DNA from: Actinomycetota bacterium
GTDB taxonomy: Bacteria > Actinomycetota > JAHEXW01 > JAGVPG01
Direction: 5' to 3'
DNA: 64,000 bases
Assembly: GCA_020052375.1 (NCBI GenBank)
Contig: JAGVPG010000030.1
Span: forward strand, 1 to 64,000
In this document: piece after piece, positions 1 to 8,645 of the stretch
Position numbering within the stretch: the stretch's first letter is position 1
How the letters are laid out: every line of letters starts with the position of its first letter
Made by a program: the position numbers and the translations under genes
Notes under the pieces: model-generated
Seen by the model: only the letters and a program-made list of their open reading frames with translations
Told to the model about the DNA's origin: nothing
The model's database searches: none

Positions 1-36
1 AAGAGGTCGGAGGTTCAAATCCTCTAGCGCCCACCA
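1..36 (+). tRNA. 3' part of a tRNA (partial, cut by window edge)
   Basis: Only the 3' half is present. The T arm has stem GGAGG, loop TTCAAAT and stem CCTCT. It is followed by the acceptor strand AGCGCCC, discriminator A and an encoded CCA ending at base 36. The anticodon lies outside the window, so the isoacceptor cannot be read. The variable-loop remnant AGAGGTC and the acceptor strand would suit a valine-type tRNA, but that is a guess. The A discriminator argues against tRNA-Sec, which normally has G73. Confidence 0.85.
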
Positions 37-332
37 TTCTTCGCCGCCACTGACTCACATCTAACGATGTTCGTCTATCCGGCTACGAATGGCAGGCCAT
101 CCTTTATTAGTAGAATAGGCGAAGAATGTCCTCCGTAGCCGTAGAAGCCAGAGCGTTAGCGGAGGCTAGTGAGTGGCGAAGAAGGACTGGTTCTCATGAG
201 GTCTAATGTTCTAATGTTCTACAGTTCTCATGTTCTAGATCTATTTGTCTAAGCATTATATGCCTTTACAATAAGTTGATACTGGTTTACTCTCATATCA
301 GAGCGATATCACGTATAGCGGAGGACATTATA
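37..332. repeat. Intergenic region with inverted and tandem short repeats
   Basis: No credible gene is seen here. ATTCTTCGCC (36-45) is the exact reverse complement of GGCGAAGAAT (117-126), and a further partial copy (GTGGCGAAGAAGG) lies near 175-187. CCTCCG/CGGAGG form a second small hairpin inside. From about 200 to 240 there is a degenerate tandem repeat of roughly 8-9 bases built on ATGTTCT. The region probably terminates the tRNA transcript and carries the promoter of the next gene, but I see no convincing -35/-10 pair. Confidence 0.55.
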
Positions 333-935
333 GTGCTTACTATAAGGTCTTGTAGGGTTTATCCCCACGTTGTGGTACTGACTCTTCTTTTATTCCTCAC
401 CATCTCATGCGTAGCAGATAATTCTCAAGACACGCAACAGAATGAAAAATCAGGACGTCAAGCTACGCTTAAGATCGGCGACAGAGCGCCCGATTTCTCG
501 ATGCGGAACCAGGATCAGATCAAGATCTCATTGAGTGAGTTCAAAAACAAGAAGATCGTCATACTTGTATTCTACCCCGCCGATTTCACTCCCGTCTGAA
601 CTGTCGAGCTGTCCCGATACCGCGATGACTACGCGCGGATCAAAGGGATGGATGCCGAAGTGTTCGGCATAAGTGTGGACTCATGGGCAACGCATGCTGC
701 GTTTCGCGAGAAACTGGGCTTGCCCTTCGATCTGCTTAGCGATTGGGCCAGGGATGTATCACCCAATTATGGCGCCTACGATGCGGTGGAGATGGTCTCC
801 ACTCGCCACAGCTTCCTGATCGACAAACAGGGCAAGGTCAGGTTCACGCAACAAGCCAGGATTACTAAACCGAGAGACCACGATGCGATGATGAAGGAAC
901 TTGAAAAACTATACAAAACGGATAAGAAGGATTAG
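333..935 (+). CDS. Selenocysteine-containing peroxiredoxin, predicted lipoprotein
   Basis: AhpC/TSA-family peroxiredoxin of 200 aa that reduces hydroperoxides. The reading frame crosses one UGA at 597-599 (residue 89). The context FTPV-U-TVEL matches the family motif F-T-x-V-C-T-x-E, so Sec replaces the peroxidatic Cys. The ORF track shows it as two ORFs in the same frame (276-599 and 648-935). I start it at GTG 333 because GGAGG lies 8 nt upstream. The N-terminus is then a short basic stretch, a hydrophobic core (VVVLTLLLFL) and TISC, a fit to the lipobox pattern with Cys26, so the enzyme should sit outside the membrane. No Cys follows Sec89, so it is a one-selenol type that needs an external reductant. 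The next gene starts 2 nt later and encodes a thioredoxin-fold selenoprotein, a natural partner. Family call is sure; lipidation is inferred. Confidence 0.9.
597..599 (+). other. In-frame UGA read as selenocysteine in the peroxiredoxin
   Basis: The TGA falls at the peroxidatic position of the peroxiredoxin motif, and the same frame continues for 111 conserved codons. A weak SECIS candidate follows: a 5-bp stem (TGTCG with CGATA, using one G-U pair) closing a loop that contains GU. The protein context is much stronger evidence than the RNA fold. Confidence 0.85.
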
Positions 936-937
936 CC

Positions 938-1339
938 ATGCGGTCAAATGATATAAGCGGCAGAGTAAAAGGGATCTTGTTGCTGATGTTATTTGCCATT
1001 ATCCTTTTATCTCTGTTTGCCGCAAGCGGTTGCGCGAAGAAACCATCCGCAGGCGGGCCGACTTTTTATGAATTTTTTGATCCGACATGACCGCGATGCC
1101 AGCATATGGAACCCATCGTGGATGAGGTCAGAAACAAGTACGAAGATCGTATCGAGTTCATACTCTTAGACATTACTAGAAGCGAGAATGACGCGATAGC
1201 AACAAAATACAATGTCTACTTAACACCGACGTTCGTGATCACAGATGAAAACGACAAGGAAAAAGACAGACTTATCGGCGAGGTGTCAAAGAAGACACTT
1301 GAGACTTTCATCATGAAAGCGATTGCCGAAAAAAAGTAG
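938..1339 (+). CDS. Selenocysteine-containing thioredoxin-fold lipoprotein (U-x-x-C)
   Basis: 133-aa protein that the ORF track shows only from residue 57. Translation from ATG 938, with AAGGA upstream, gives a hydrophobic signal (ILLLMLFAIILLSLFAASGC) whose end fits the lipobox pattern, with Cys32 as the lipid site. The mature part is thioredoxin-like: strand FYEFFDPT, active site U51-P-R-C54 with UGA at 1088-1090, and the cis-proline motif LTPTFVI further on. A Sec-x-x-Cys pair in a thioredoxin fold is a known redox-active arrangement. Being adjacent to a Sec peroxiredoxin that has no resolving Cys, it is the likely reductant of that enzyme (inference). What re-reduces it on the outer face is not visible here; no DsbD/CcdA-like gene is in the window. 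Confidence 0.85.
1088..1121 (+). promoter_or_regulatory. UGA(Sec) codon and candidate bacterial SECIS hairpin
   Basis: Directly after the UGA, CCGCGATG (1091-1098) pairs with CATCGTGG (1114-1121) to give 8 bp including one G-U. A small CCA/TGG inner stem lies within it. Bacterial SECIS elements are hairpins immediately 3' of the Sec codon, so position and size fit. The fold was found by eye, without an energy calculation. Confidence 0.6.
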
Positions 1340-1415
1340 CCTTTCGAATGAGGAGGTGGTAGCCAAAAGAAGAAGGCTGACCGGCATGATATTTAGAATA
1401 ACGTGAAGGAGTGAG

Positions 1416-4400
1416 GTGAAATTGAGCACAGGACTGACAAGAAGAACATTCCTTAAAGGCGCCGGAGCGGCTGCAGCGGCGACTATACTGGGTGACCTGG
1501 GGTTCGACTTGACCCCGGTTGCATTGGCTGCGCAGAATCTGCGCATTAAGACCGCCAAGGAGAATATGACAGTATGCTGTTTTTGTTCCGTTGGTTGCGG
1601 CGCGATTGTTCATACATCTGATGGCAAGGTCATCAATATAGAAGGCGATCCGGATAATCCGCTTAACCAGGGGACATTGTGCAGCAAAGGCCAGGCCATG
1701 TACCAGTTGACAAAAAACAAACGCCGTCTGGATACGGTCCTTTACCGGGCGCCGGGCGCCAAAGACTGGCAGACGAAGGATTGGGACTGGGCGATGAAGG
1801 AGATCGCCAAACGTGTTAAAAAGACGCGTGATTCGTCTTTTATGGAGATGGATGAGGCCGGGATCACCGTCAACCGGACTGAAGCTATCGCTCAGCTGGG
1901 CGGGGCGGCACACGACAATGAAGAATGCTATCTATTGTCCAAACTCGGTCGGGCTCTTGGAATAGTCTACCTGGAGCACCAGGCCAGGATATGACACTCG
2001 CCGAGCGTGGCCAGTTTGGGCCCGACATTCGGCAGGGGCGCCATGACTCAAAGCTGGATCGACATCAAGAACAGCGACGTTATCATGGTGTGCGGAAGCA
2101 ATCCCGCGGAGAATCATCCGGTATCATTCAAGTGGGTCACTAAAGCTATGGAAAACGGTGCCAAGCTCATAGTGGTCGATCCGCGCTTTACCAGGACAGC
2201 TTCGAAAGCGGACATCTTCGCCCACTTACGACCGGGAACGGATATTGCCTTCTTCGGCGGAATAATCAACTACATCATCACAAACAAGATGTATCATGAG
2301 GATTACATCAAGAGCTACTCCAACGCGTCTTATTTGATCAATCCCGGATACTCGTTCAAAGACGGTCTTTTTAGCGGTTACAATGATAAGGACCGGAAAT
2401 ACGTGACCGATTCGTGGAGTTATCAGACGAACGATGCGGGAGCGACGATCAAGGACGCGACTCTTCAAGATCCGGCATGTGTATTCCAGTTGATGAAACA
2501 ACACTATTCGCGGTATACCCCGGAAATAGTGGCAAAGACCTGTGGGATCCCGCAAGCGAAGTTCCAAGAGATCGCAAAGACGTTTGCCGCGACCGGCGCG
2601 AAGGATAAAGCCGGGACTCTTCTTTATGCGATGGGACTCACACAGCATACCGTGGGGGTTCAGAATATCCGGGCCTTCTCGATCATCCAGATCCTCCTTG
2701 GTAATATGGGGATCGCCGGGGGCGGTATAAACGCTCTTAGGGGCGAGTCCAACGTTCAGGGATCGACCGACTTCGGCTTGCTGGCCGGCTCTTTACCCGG
2801 TTACAACAACCTGCCGGACGCCGCCAAACACCCTACGTTGGCTAAGTACAAAGAATCCGAGGTGACTAAGACCGGTTTTACTCAAAACCGCGCTAAATGG
2901 CTGATCAGCATGCTCAAAGCGTGGTGGGGCGATAATGCTTCCGCGGATAACGATTTCGCCTATCATTATCTGCCCAAGAACGGCGCCGGTTTTCAGAAGA
3001 GCGGTTATACATGGATCGCGTTATTCGAAGCAATGTACGCAAAACAGATAAAAGGGCTTCTATGCTGGGGACAGAATCCGGCAGTAAGCGGTCCGAACAG
3101 CAATCTCGAAACGGCGGCTTTGGAAAAGCTTGAGTGGATGATGGTAGCTGATCTCTGGAAGACGGAGACCGCGGAGTTCTGGAAAAGGCCCGGCGTCAAA
3201 CCGGAGAACATAAAGACAGAGGTCTTCCTTTTACCGGCTGCTTTGTCGTATGAAAAACAAGGTAGTATCACCAACTCCGGGCGGTTGATCCAATGGCGCT
3301 ATAAAGCGACGGATGCGCCGGATAAGGCCAAGGACGATCTGTGGATGGTCGACACGCTTTATAAGGAGATCAAGGCGTTATACCAGGGCGATCCGAACGC
3401 TAAGTTCCCGGCTCCGATCCTTAATCTAAACTGGGATTATGGACAGGAACCGGATAGCAAGATGGTCGCCAAGGAGATAAACGGTTACACAGTCGCCGAT
3501 AAGAAGCAGCTGGCGAGTTTTGCCAAGCTAGCCGATGATGGCTCGACCGGGTGCGGGAACTGGATCTATTCCGGTTACTTTGTCGGCGACGGTCCGGCTG
3601 ATAACAAAGCGGCGGCCCGGGATACCAAAGCAGACCCTGGTGGACTTGGTTTATATCCGGGGTGGGGTTATAGCTGGCCACTCAACAGAAAGATCATCTA
3701 CAACCGGTGCTCATGCGATACAGCGGGCAATCCATGGAATCCGCAAAAGGTCCTGGTCCAGTGGGACGGAGCCAAGTGGATCACCAATGACGTCGCGGAC
3801 TTCGGCGCCAAAGATGCTGCCACCGGGAATCCGATCACACCGGATAAAACCGCTTCGGCGCCTTATATCATGCTCGCCGAGGGTCAAGCTCGCATCTTTG
3901 TGCCGAAGGGGGCCATCAAAGACGGCCCGTTCCCGGAACAATATGAACCGGTCGAGTCCGTCATCAAGAATCCCCTGTCAGCGCAGCAGATCAATCCGGC
4001 CGCTAAGATATGGGGCGCGGACAAAGACAAACTAACTGCTTTCGGGTCGAAGATCTGTCCGATCATCGCCATCACCTACAGAGTCACGGAACACTGGCAG
4101 ACGGGAAGTATGACGCGCAACCTTCCATGGCTCACGGAGCTGATGCCCGAGATGTTTGTCGAGATCAGCCCGGTGCTGGCTGAGCGAAAACAGATCGCAC
4201 ACGGAGACTGGGTAACGGTCGCTTCTGCGAGAGGGACGGTGTCGGCTCGAGCCATTGTCACCGAAAGACTGCAAGGATTCAAACTGTGTACCGGCGAGCC
4301 GGAAGTCGCGGGCATGCCGTTCCATTACGGTTATACCGGTTTAGTGACCGGAGGGCCTGACGAAGACAAGAACTATAGCGTCAACCAGCTGTCGCCTCAT

Positions 4401-4472
4401 GTAGCCGAACCGAACACGGGGATGCCTGAATATAAAACGTTCCTCGTCGATGTGCGGAAGGCGGTGACTTAA
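1416..4472 (+). CDS. fdnG: Formate dehydrogenase, selenocysteine-containing catalytic subunit (FDH-N type)
   Basis: Molybdopterin enzyme of 1018 aa that oxidises formate to CO2, about the length of E. coli FdnG. A twin-arginine signal (TRRTFLKGAG) near residue 8 indicates export of the folded protein. The [4Fe-4S] cysteines are C54, C57, C61 and C89. The UGA at 1992-1994 is residue 193 in the context HQARI-U-HSPSVA, followed by the family motif GPTFGRGAMTQSW, so it encodes Sec, the metal ligand. The ORF track splits the gene at this codon (1416-1994 and 2007-4472). Start is GTG 1416, with TTG 1422 as a better-spaced alternative to AAGGAG. It is followed by the Fe-S subunit after 2 nt and the cytochrome b subunit after that, the standard FDH-N order. 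Confidence 0.95.
1992..2024 (+). promoter_or_regulatory. UGA(Sec) codon and candidate SECIS hairpin in fdnG
   Basis: Downstream of the UGA, CG-T-GGCC (2006-2012) pairs with GGCCCG (2019-2024), leaving T2008 bulged and AGTTTG as the apical loop. A bulged U below a loop containing G-U is the hallmark of the E. coli fdhF SECIS recognised by SelB. The spacing from the UGA is similar. The hairpin was folded by eye. Confidence 0.6.
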
Positions 4473-4474
4473 TA

Positions 4475-5254
4475 ATGGCTAAAGCTATGCTCGTCGACCT
4501 TTCAAAGTGCATCGGATGCCGTGCTTGTCAGGTCGCCTGTAAAGAATGGAATCAGAATGCAGGTGAAAAGACGGAGAACACCGGTACGTATGAGAACCCG
4601 CCGGATCTTTCGCCGCAGACATGGACCAAGATAAAGTTTGTGGAACAGAATTCGGGCGATAACGTGAAATGGCTTTTCCGGCGTATGATGTGCCAGCATT
4701 GTACCGATGCCGCATGCGAAAAGGTCTGTCCGCCGAAAGCCATCTCGCACCTGGAGACGACTGCGGTGGTCATCGATCAGGAAAAGTGTACGGGCTGCAA
4801 ATATTGTATTTCGGCGTGCCCGTTCAATGTGCCAAGATACGACGCGGCAGACAACAAGGCGAAGAAGTGTACCTTATGCATCGACCGGATATCCAACGGT
4901 CTCATTCCGGCGTGCGCGAAGGTATGCGCGCCGGGAGCGGTCCAGTTTGGAGAGAGGTCGGATATGGTGAAGCTGGCCAAGGCCAGGATGGACGCGCTTA
5001 AGACTAAAGGCGTGAATGACCTCCGTTTGTATGGTGAATCCGAACTAGGCGGCTTGGGCGTTATGGTCCTGATGACCGCGGCGGCCGAGGACTACGGATT
5101 TCCTGACAAGCCCTCGTTTCCTGTATCAGTCAATCTTTGGCAGGATTATCTGAAACCGCTGACTATAGTGGCGGGCGGAGGCGGTATACTGGCGGTCCTG
5201 GTCAGTTTTATCGGTTCGATAGGTTACAAGCACAAACAGGAAGGGGGCGAATAG
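4475..5254 (+). CDS. fdnH: Formate dehydrogenase iron-sulfur (beta) subunit
   Basis: 259-aa ferredoxin-type electron-transfer subunit. Cysteine clusters include CIGCRACQVAC near residues 12-22, CQHCTDAACEKVCP near 73-86, CTGCKYCISACP near 105-116 and CTLC near 132, enough for four [4Fe-4S] centres that wire the catalytic subunit to the cytochrome. The C-terminus has one membrane helix (TIVAGGGGILAVLVSFIG) as in FdnH, holding the subunit to the membrane. It starts 2 nt after fdnG ends and stops 2 nt before the next start, so the three subunits are translationally linked. Confidence 0.95.
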   Translation: MAKAMLVDLSKCIGCRACQVACKEWNQNAGEKTENTGTYENPPDLSPQTWTKIKFVEQNSGDNVKWLFRRMMCQHCTDAACEKVCPPKAISHLETTAVVIDQEKCTGCKYCISACPFNVPRYDAADNKAKKCTLCIDRISNGLIPACAKVCAPGAVQFGERSDMVKLAKARMDALKTKGVNDLRLYGESELGGLGVMVLMTAAAEDYGFPDKPSFPVSVNLWQDYLKPLTIVAGGGGILAVLVSFIGSIGYKHKQEGGE

Positions 5255-5256
5255 GG

Positions 5257-5928
5257 ATGGCTAAACAACCAGTTTTCAAAGACGGGCAAGTATTGCGGTT
5301 TTCAACAGCGGCTCGTGTCTTGCATACGGTACATCTCTTAAGCTTCTTTACACTTCTCTACACAGGTCTTGCCAGATTGTGGCCGGAAACAAACGTCCTG
5401 TTAGGAGGGGATCTGCTTCTGGGGCAGACCATTCACCACCTTGCCGCGGTCGTCTTTATAGCGGTTCCGGTCGCGCTCGCGCTCCTGTATCCGAGAGGAG
5501 CGCTCCATTTCCTTAAAACACTCTTTTCATGGGACAAAGACGACACAAGGTGGATGATCAAGTTCATTCCCTGGATGATCAGGCCGCAAGCTGTAAAATT
5601 ACCGCCGCAAGGACAAGAGAAGGCCGGGCAAAAGGTAAGCGCGTGGATCATCATCGGTTTCTGCTTGTTGATCGCCGTGTCGGGCGGCCTGATGTGGATA
5701 GCTCAATTCATGCCGTCTGAACTCATGAAATGGATGTACGCGATCCATGATGTCAGCATGATCATCTTGTTGTTCGTCATAGTGATGCACATCTATATGG
5801 GTGTATTGTTCCCGGCGACCAGAAGATCATGGACGTCCATGATCACCGGTTATGTGCCGGAAGAAGAAGCGCGGCACGGATGGCGCAAGTGGTACGACGA
5901 TCTAAAGAAAGGCCAACAAACGGTATAG
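5257..5928 (+). CDS. fdnI: Formate dehydrogenase cytochrome b (gamma) subunit
   Basis: 223-aa membrane cytochrome b556-type subunit that passes formate electrons to the quinone pool. It has about four membrane helices. Histidines suited to heme ligation occur in the first (VLHTVHLLSFF), second (QTIHHLAAVV) and last (FVIVMHIYMGVLF). The ORF track starts it 40 codons early at 5137, inside fdnH. ATG 5257 is preceded by AGGAAGGGGG and gives the usual family N-terminus, so I use that. It is the last gene of the operon, followed by a hairpin. Confidence 0.9.
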   Translation: MAKQPVFKDGQVLRFSTAARVLHTVHLLSFFTLLYTGLARLWPETNVLLGGDLLLGQTIHHLAAVVFIAVPVALALLYPRGALHFLKTLFSWDKDDTRWMIKFIPWMIRPQAVKLPPQGQEKAGQKVSAWIIIGFCLLIAVSGGLMWIAQFMPSELMKWMYAIHDVSMIILLFVIVMHIYMGVLFPATRRSWTSMITGYVPEEEARHGWRKWYDDLKKGQQTV

Positions 5929-5954
5929 GAACATTCGTACACGTCAGACTGTAT

Positions 5955-6000
5955 AGGCAGGACCTGGTTTCTTATGAGACTTGGAAGCCGGGTCCTGCCT
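5955..6000 (+). terminator. Hairpin after the formate dehydrogenase operon
   Basis: AGGCAGGACC (5955-5964) pairs with GGTCCTGCCT (5991-6000), extended inward by three more pairs, with a loop of about 20 nt. A weak T-rich stretch follows. It is probably a terminator; its poor U tract lowers confidence. Confidence 0.6.
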
Positions 6001-6136
6001 GTCAGTTTAAGTTTCATACTGTCAGCATCATTAGTGTGACCAGTTCATAAACCACTGTTTATCTTATTGACATAGTGTGCAGATGGTAGTACGTTAGTAT
6101 TAGGAAATGTGAAATATGTCACTTATGTTATAAAAC

Positions 6137-6163
6137 TTGATATTTTGTGTACTTGAATAAAAT
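6137..6163 (+). promoter_or_regulatory. Possible promoter of the HD-GYP gene
   Basis: TTGATA (6137-6142) and TAAAAT (6158-6163) are separated by 15 nt, 30 nt before the next start codon. A second -35-like TTGACA lies at 6067-6072. The spacing is short of the 17-nt optimum. The rest of the 265-nt gap 5929-6193 is AT-rich and shows no gene. Confidence 0.3.
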
Positions 6164-6193
6164 AGAGGATACTGCTAATCTTGGGAAATCATT

Positions 6194-7792
6194 ATGTCAA
6201 GTGGATTAAAGTCGACAAGAGAATTTGATAAGGAACTTGAAGAGCTGTTGCGCCGCGTCGCCGATCTTGAACAATCGGAGGCAAAAAGGCGAGAGGCAGA
6301 GGAAGAACTAAAGCGCTTTTACGATATCCAGAACGTCATAAACTCACTTCTTCGATTATCCCTCGAACAACGATCGGTGGAAGACCTCCTTAATATTGCG
6401 ATGGATCTTATACTCTCGATACCGTGGTTAGCATTCGAATCAAAAGGGGCCATATTTCTCGTTGAAGACGAATCGGACGTCCTGGTCCTGCAAGCGGAAA
6501 AGGGTATGCCCGAACAGCTTAAAAAGATGTGCGATAGAGTTCTTTTCGGCAGATGCCTGTGCGGTCGTGCCGCTTTGAAACAAAGGATAGAGTTTGCGGA
6601 ATCCATGGACGAACGGCATGACAACCGGTATCCGGGGATGGAAGACCACGGTCATTATTGCATACCGATCATATATGCCAATAAGACCATCGGCGTGTTA
6701 GGCCTATATACGAAAACAGGACACCCTTACAGCAAGAAGGAAGAAGAGATCCTGTCGGCGATCGCTAATACCTTAGCCGGAGTCTTCGAGCGACAGCGCA
6801 GTGAAGAGGCGATACGCGAGAAGGAAGGCCACGTGGCGGCCATGATAAACGCGTTCGCCGGTATTATGTATACATGTTCTCAGGATTACCGGATAGAGTT
6901 CATGAACCAAAAACTCATCGAACGGACCGGATACGACGGCACGGGCGGGATATGTTACGAAGTTATGCATGACCGCGATTCGGTCTGTCCGTGGTGCGTC
7001 AACGACCGTGTCTTTAAAGGAGAGACCGTCCAGTGGGAGGTCAAGAGCCCGAAGGACGACCGCTGGTTCTATGTGGTAAATTCTCCGTTGTATCACGCGG
7101 ATGGGACGATCTCTAAAGTGTCGATGTCATTCGATATAACCGAGCAGCATGAAGCGCAGGAAAAACTGGAAGAGAGTTTTGAGAAACTCCATGACGTTAT
7201 CGAGGGCACGATCGAGGCCCTGTCTCACGCCGCTGAGATGCGCGATCCATATACGGCCGGACACCAGATAAAAGCGGCCAATCTTGCTTGCGCGATCGCT
7301 AAAGACCTGGATCTTCCGGGAGAAAGCCTGGAAGCGCTGCGTATCGCTGGTACGCTGCATGACATAGGCAAGATGCATATACCGGCGCAGATCTTGAATA
7401 AACCGGGTCAGCTGACGGAAACAGAAAGAGAACTCATAAAAGCTCATGTCGAAGATGGATATGAGATACTTAAATCGATCCCGTTCGAGACCCCCATTTC
7501 CAACATCATACTTCAACATCATGAGCGGATCGATGGTTCCGGTTATCCGCGCGGACTCAAAGGTGATGCCATCATCAAAGAGGCGAGGATACTGGGTGTA
7601 GCCGATGTGGTGGAGGCGATGGCTTCGCACAGGCCATACCGGCCGGCATATAGCATCGAACAAGCACTTGAAGAGATCTCGAAAGGAAAAGAAAAGACAT
7701 TCGATGCGGAAGTCGTGGATTCCTGCATCAAGCTCTTCACCAAAGAAGGTTTTGACCTGCAAAGAAAGGAACGTCGCAGATACCGTAGTTAA
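6194..7792 (+). CDS. GAF-PAS-HD-GYP cyclic-di-GMP phosphodiesterase
   Basis: 532-aa cytoplasmic signalling protein. Residues 1-45 form a charged coiled coil, about 50-200 a GAF domain, and about 215-320 a PAS domain with C-P-W-C near residue 265. The C-terminus is an HD-GYP domain with HDIGK at 389-393 and DGSGYPRGLKG around 447-457. HD-GYP proteins hydrolyse cyclic-di-GMP, and both signature motifs are intact. The cysteine-rich PAS could bind a metal or sense redox, fitting a gene next to formate respiration, but this is inference. The ATG start is short of a clear Shine-Dalgarno (GGGAAATC). It lies just upstream of a diguanylate cyclase with the opposite activity. Confidence 0.9.
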   Translation: MSSGLKSTREFDKELEELLRRVADLEQSEAKRREAEEELKRFYDIQNVINSLLRLSLEQRSVEDLLNIAMDLILSIPWLAFESKGAIFLVEDESDVLVLQAEKGMPEQLKKMCDRVLFGRCLCGRAALKQRIEFAESMDERHDNRYPGMEDHGHYCIPIIYANKTIGVLGLYTKTGHPYSKKEEEILSAIANTLAGVFERQRSEEAIREKEGHVAAMINAFAGIMYTCSQDYRIEFMNQKLIERTGYDGTGGICYEVMHDRDSVCPWCVNDRVFKGETVQWEVKSPKDDRWFYVVNSPLYHADGTISKVSMSFDITEQHEAQEKLEESFEKLHDVIEGTIEALSHAAEMRDPYTAGHQIKAANLACAIAKDLDLPGESLEALRIAGTLHDIGKMHIPAQILNKPGQLTETERELIKAHVEDGYEILKSIPFETPISNIILQHHERIDGSGYPRGLKGDAIIKEARILGVADVVEAMASHRPYRPAYSIEQALEEISKGKEKTFDAEVVDSCIKLFTKEGFDLQRKERRRYRS

Positions 7793-7823
7793 TGAAGATA
7801 GACTTTCTTGTTAAGGAGACGTC

Positions 7824-8645
7824 ATGAAGCTAAGGACCAAGACGTTGATCCTGACTGGTATAGCGATGACGGTCCTCTTCCTGATTGTCGGTTTCATCTC
7901 GTCCACGATCCTTATGTCGGGTTTTAATAGGATCGAAGACCGCGAGACGAAAGAACACATCTATATGATCAGGAACGTCCTTGATGCCGAACGAGCGAGT
8001 CTGCTGGTAAGCGCAACCAGTATTGCTGACAGAGCCGATACTTATGCTTATTTTAGCGATACAAGCAACTCTTCATATATCGACGCCAACTTTTCGGATG
8101 TACATTCTCAGCACGAGTTCTTCGACGTGATCATTCTCGCGGACACCACCGGTCAGATCATATACAAGAAATTCTATGATCGAGCCAGGAACCGGGCGAT
8201 CGACTTTCCTTCGGCGTACCTGACCGTTTTACAAGATGAGCTTAAACACAACGAGGCAGGGGTACAGAAGAGCGGTTTCTTTATTCTTAACGGAAAACCC
8301 GGGATCGTAGCCGTATATCCGGTAGCGAAGACAGACGACTCTTCAAACCCGGTCGGTTGTGTCATGACCATGAGGCTATTGGATAAAGCCCGCCTTAAGC
8401 GGGTAGCAATGATCGAGAACGTCCCCCTGTCCATAAAGGCCTATAACGAACCGTCATTAGCGGAAGGCTTTAAGAATGCCAGATCTTCTTTCGATCACGG
8501 CAACAATTACTACACGGAACCTATAGACAGAAACATCATCGGCGTCTATTCATACTTACGCGACGCGGATGGTGACCCGATCCTCTTGCTGGAGATCGAT
8601 ATAGAACGCGACATAGCGGCTCAAGGCAGAACCGTGATCTCATAG
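7824..8645 (+). CDS. CHASE4-type sensor part of a diguanylate cyclase, ends at in-frame amber
   Basis: 273 aa with an N-terminal membrane helix (TLILTGIAMTVLFLIVGFIS) and a CHASE4-like extracytoplasmic sensor domain. It ends in LLLEIDIERDIAAQGRTVIS and a TAG at 8643-8645. In intact relatives this point runs straight into the second membrane helix and HAMP domain. Here those are encoded directly after the TAG in the same frame, so this ORF is the front part of one interrupted gene. GGAG lies 5-6 nt upstream of the ATG. As it stands, the product would be a membrane-anchored sensor with no output. It may be a recent nonsense mutation, a readthrough product or a base error. Confidence 0.75.
   Translation: MKLRTKTLILTGIAMTVLFLIVGFISSTILMSGFNRIEDRETKEHIYMIRNVLDAERASLLVSATSIADRADTYAYFSDTSNSSYIDANFSDVHSQHEFFDVIILADTTGQIIYKKFYDRARNRAIDFPSAYLTVLQDELKHNEAGVQKSGFFILNGKPGIVAVYPVAKTDDSSNPVGCVMTMRLLDKARLKRVAMIENVPLSIKAYNEPSLAEGFKNARSSFDHGNNYYTEPIDRNIIGVYSYLRDADGDPILLLEIDIERDIAAQGRTVIS

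Noticed and set aside
1-36. tRNA-Sec, tempting beside selenoprotein genes
   Set aside because: The discriminator base is A and the acceptor/T-arm layout looks like an ordinary elongator tRNA; the anticodon is not visible.
1311-1913. 200-aa minus-strand ORF over the fdnG start
   Set aside because: It is a shadow of fdnG; no domain or ribosome-binding site supports it.
597-1994. Reading prx, the thioredoxin-like gene and fdnG as pseudogenes broken by TGA
   Set aside because: Each TGA is at the known Sec position of its family and the frame continues with conserved sequence on the far side.
8643-8645. Pyrrolysine at the amber codon
   Set aside because: No pyl genes are visible and the site is a linker before a membrane helix, not a catalytic position. 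A nonsense change or base error is simpler.
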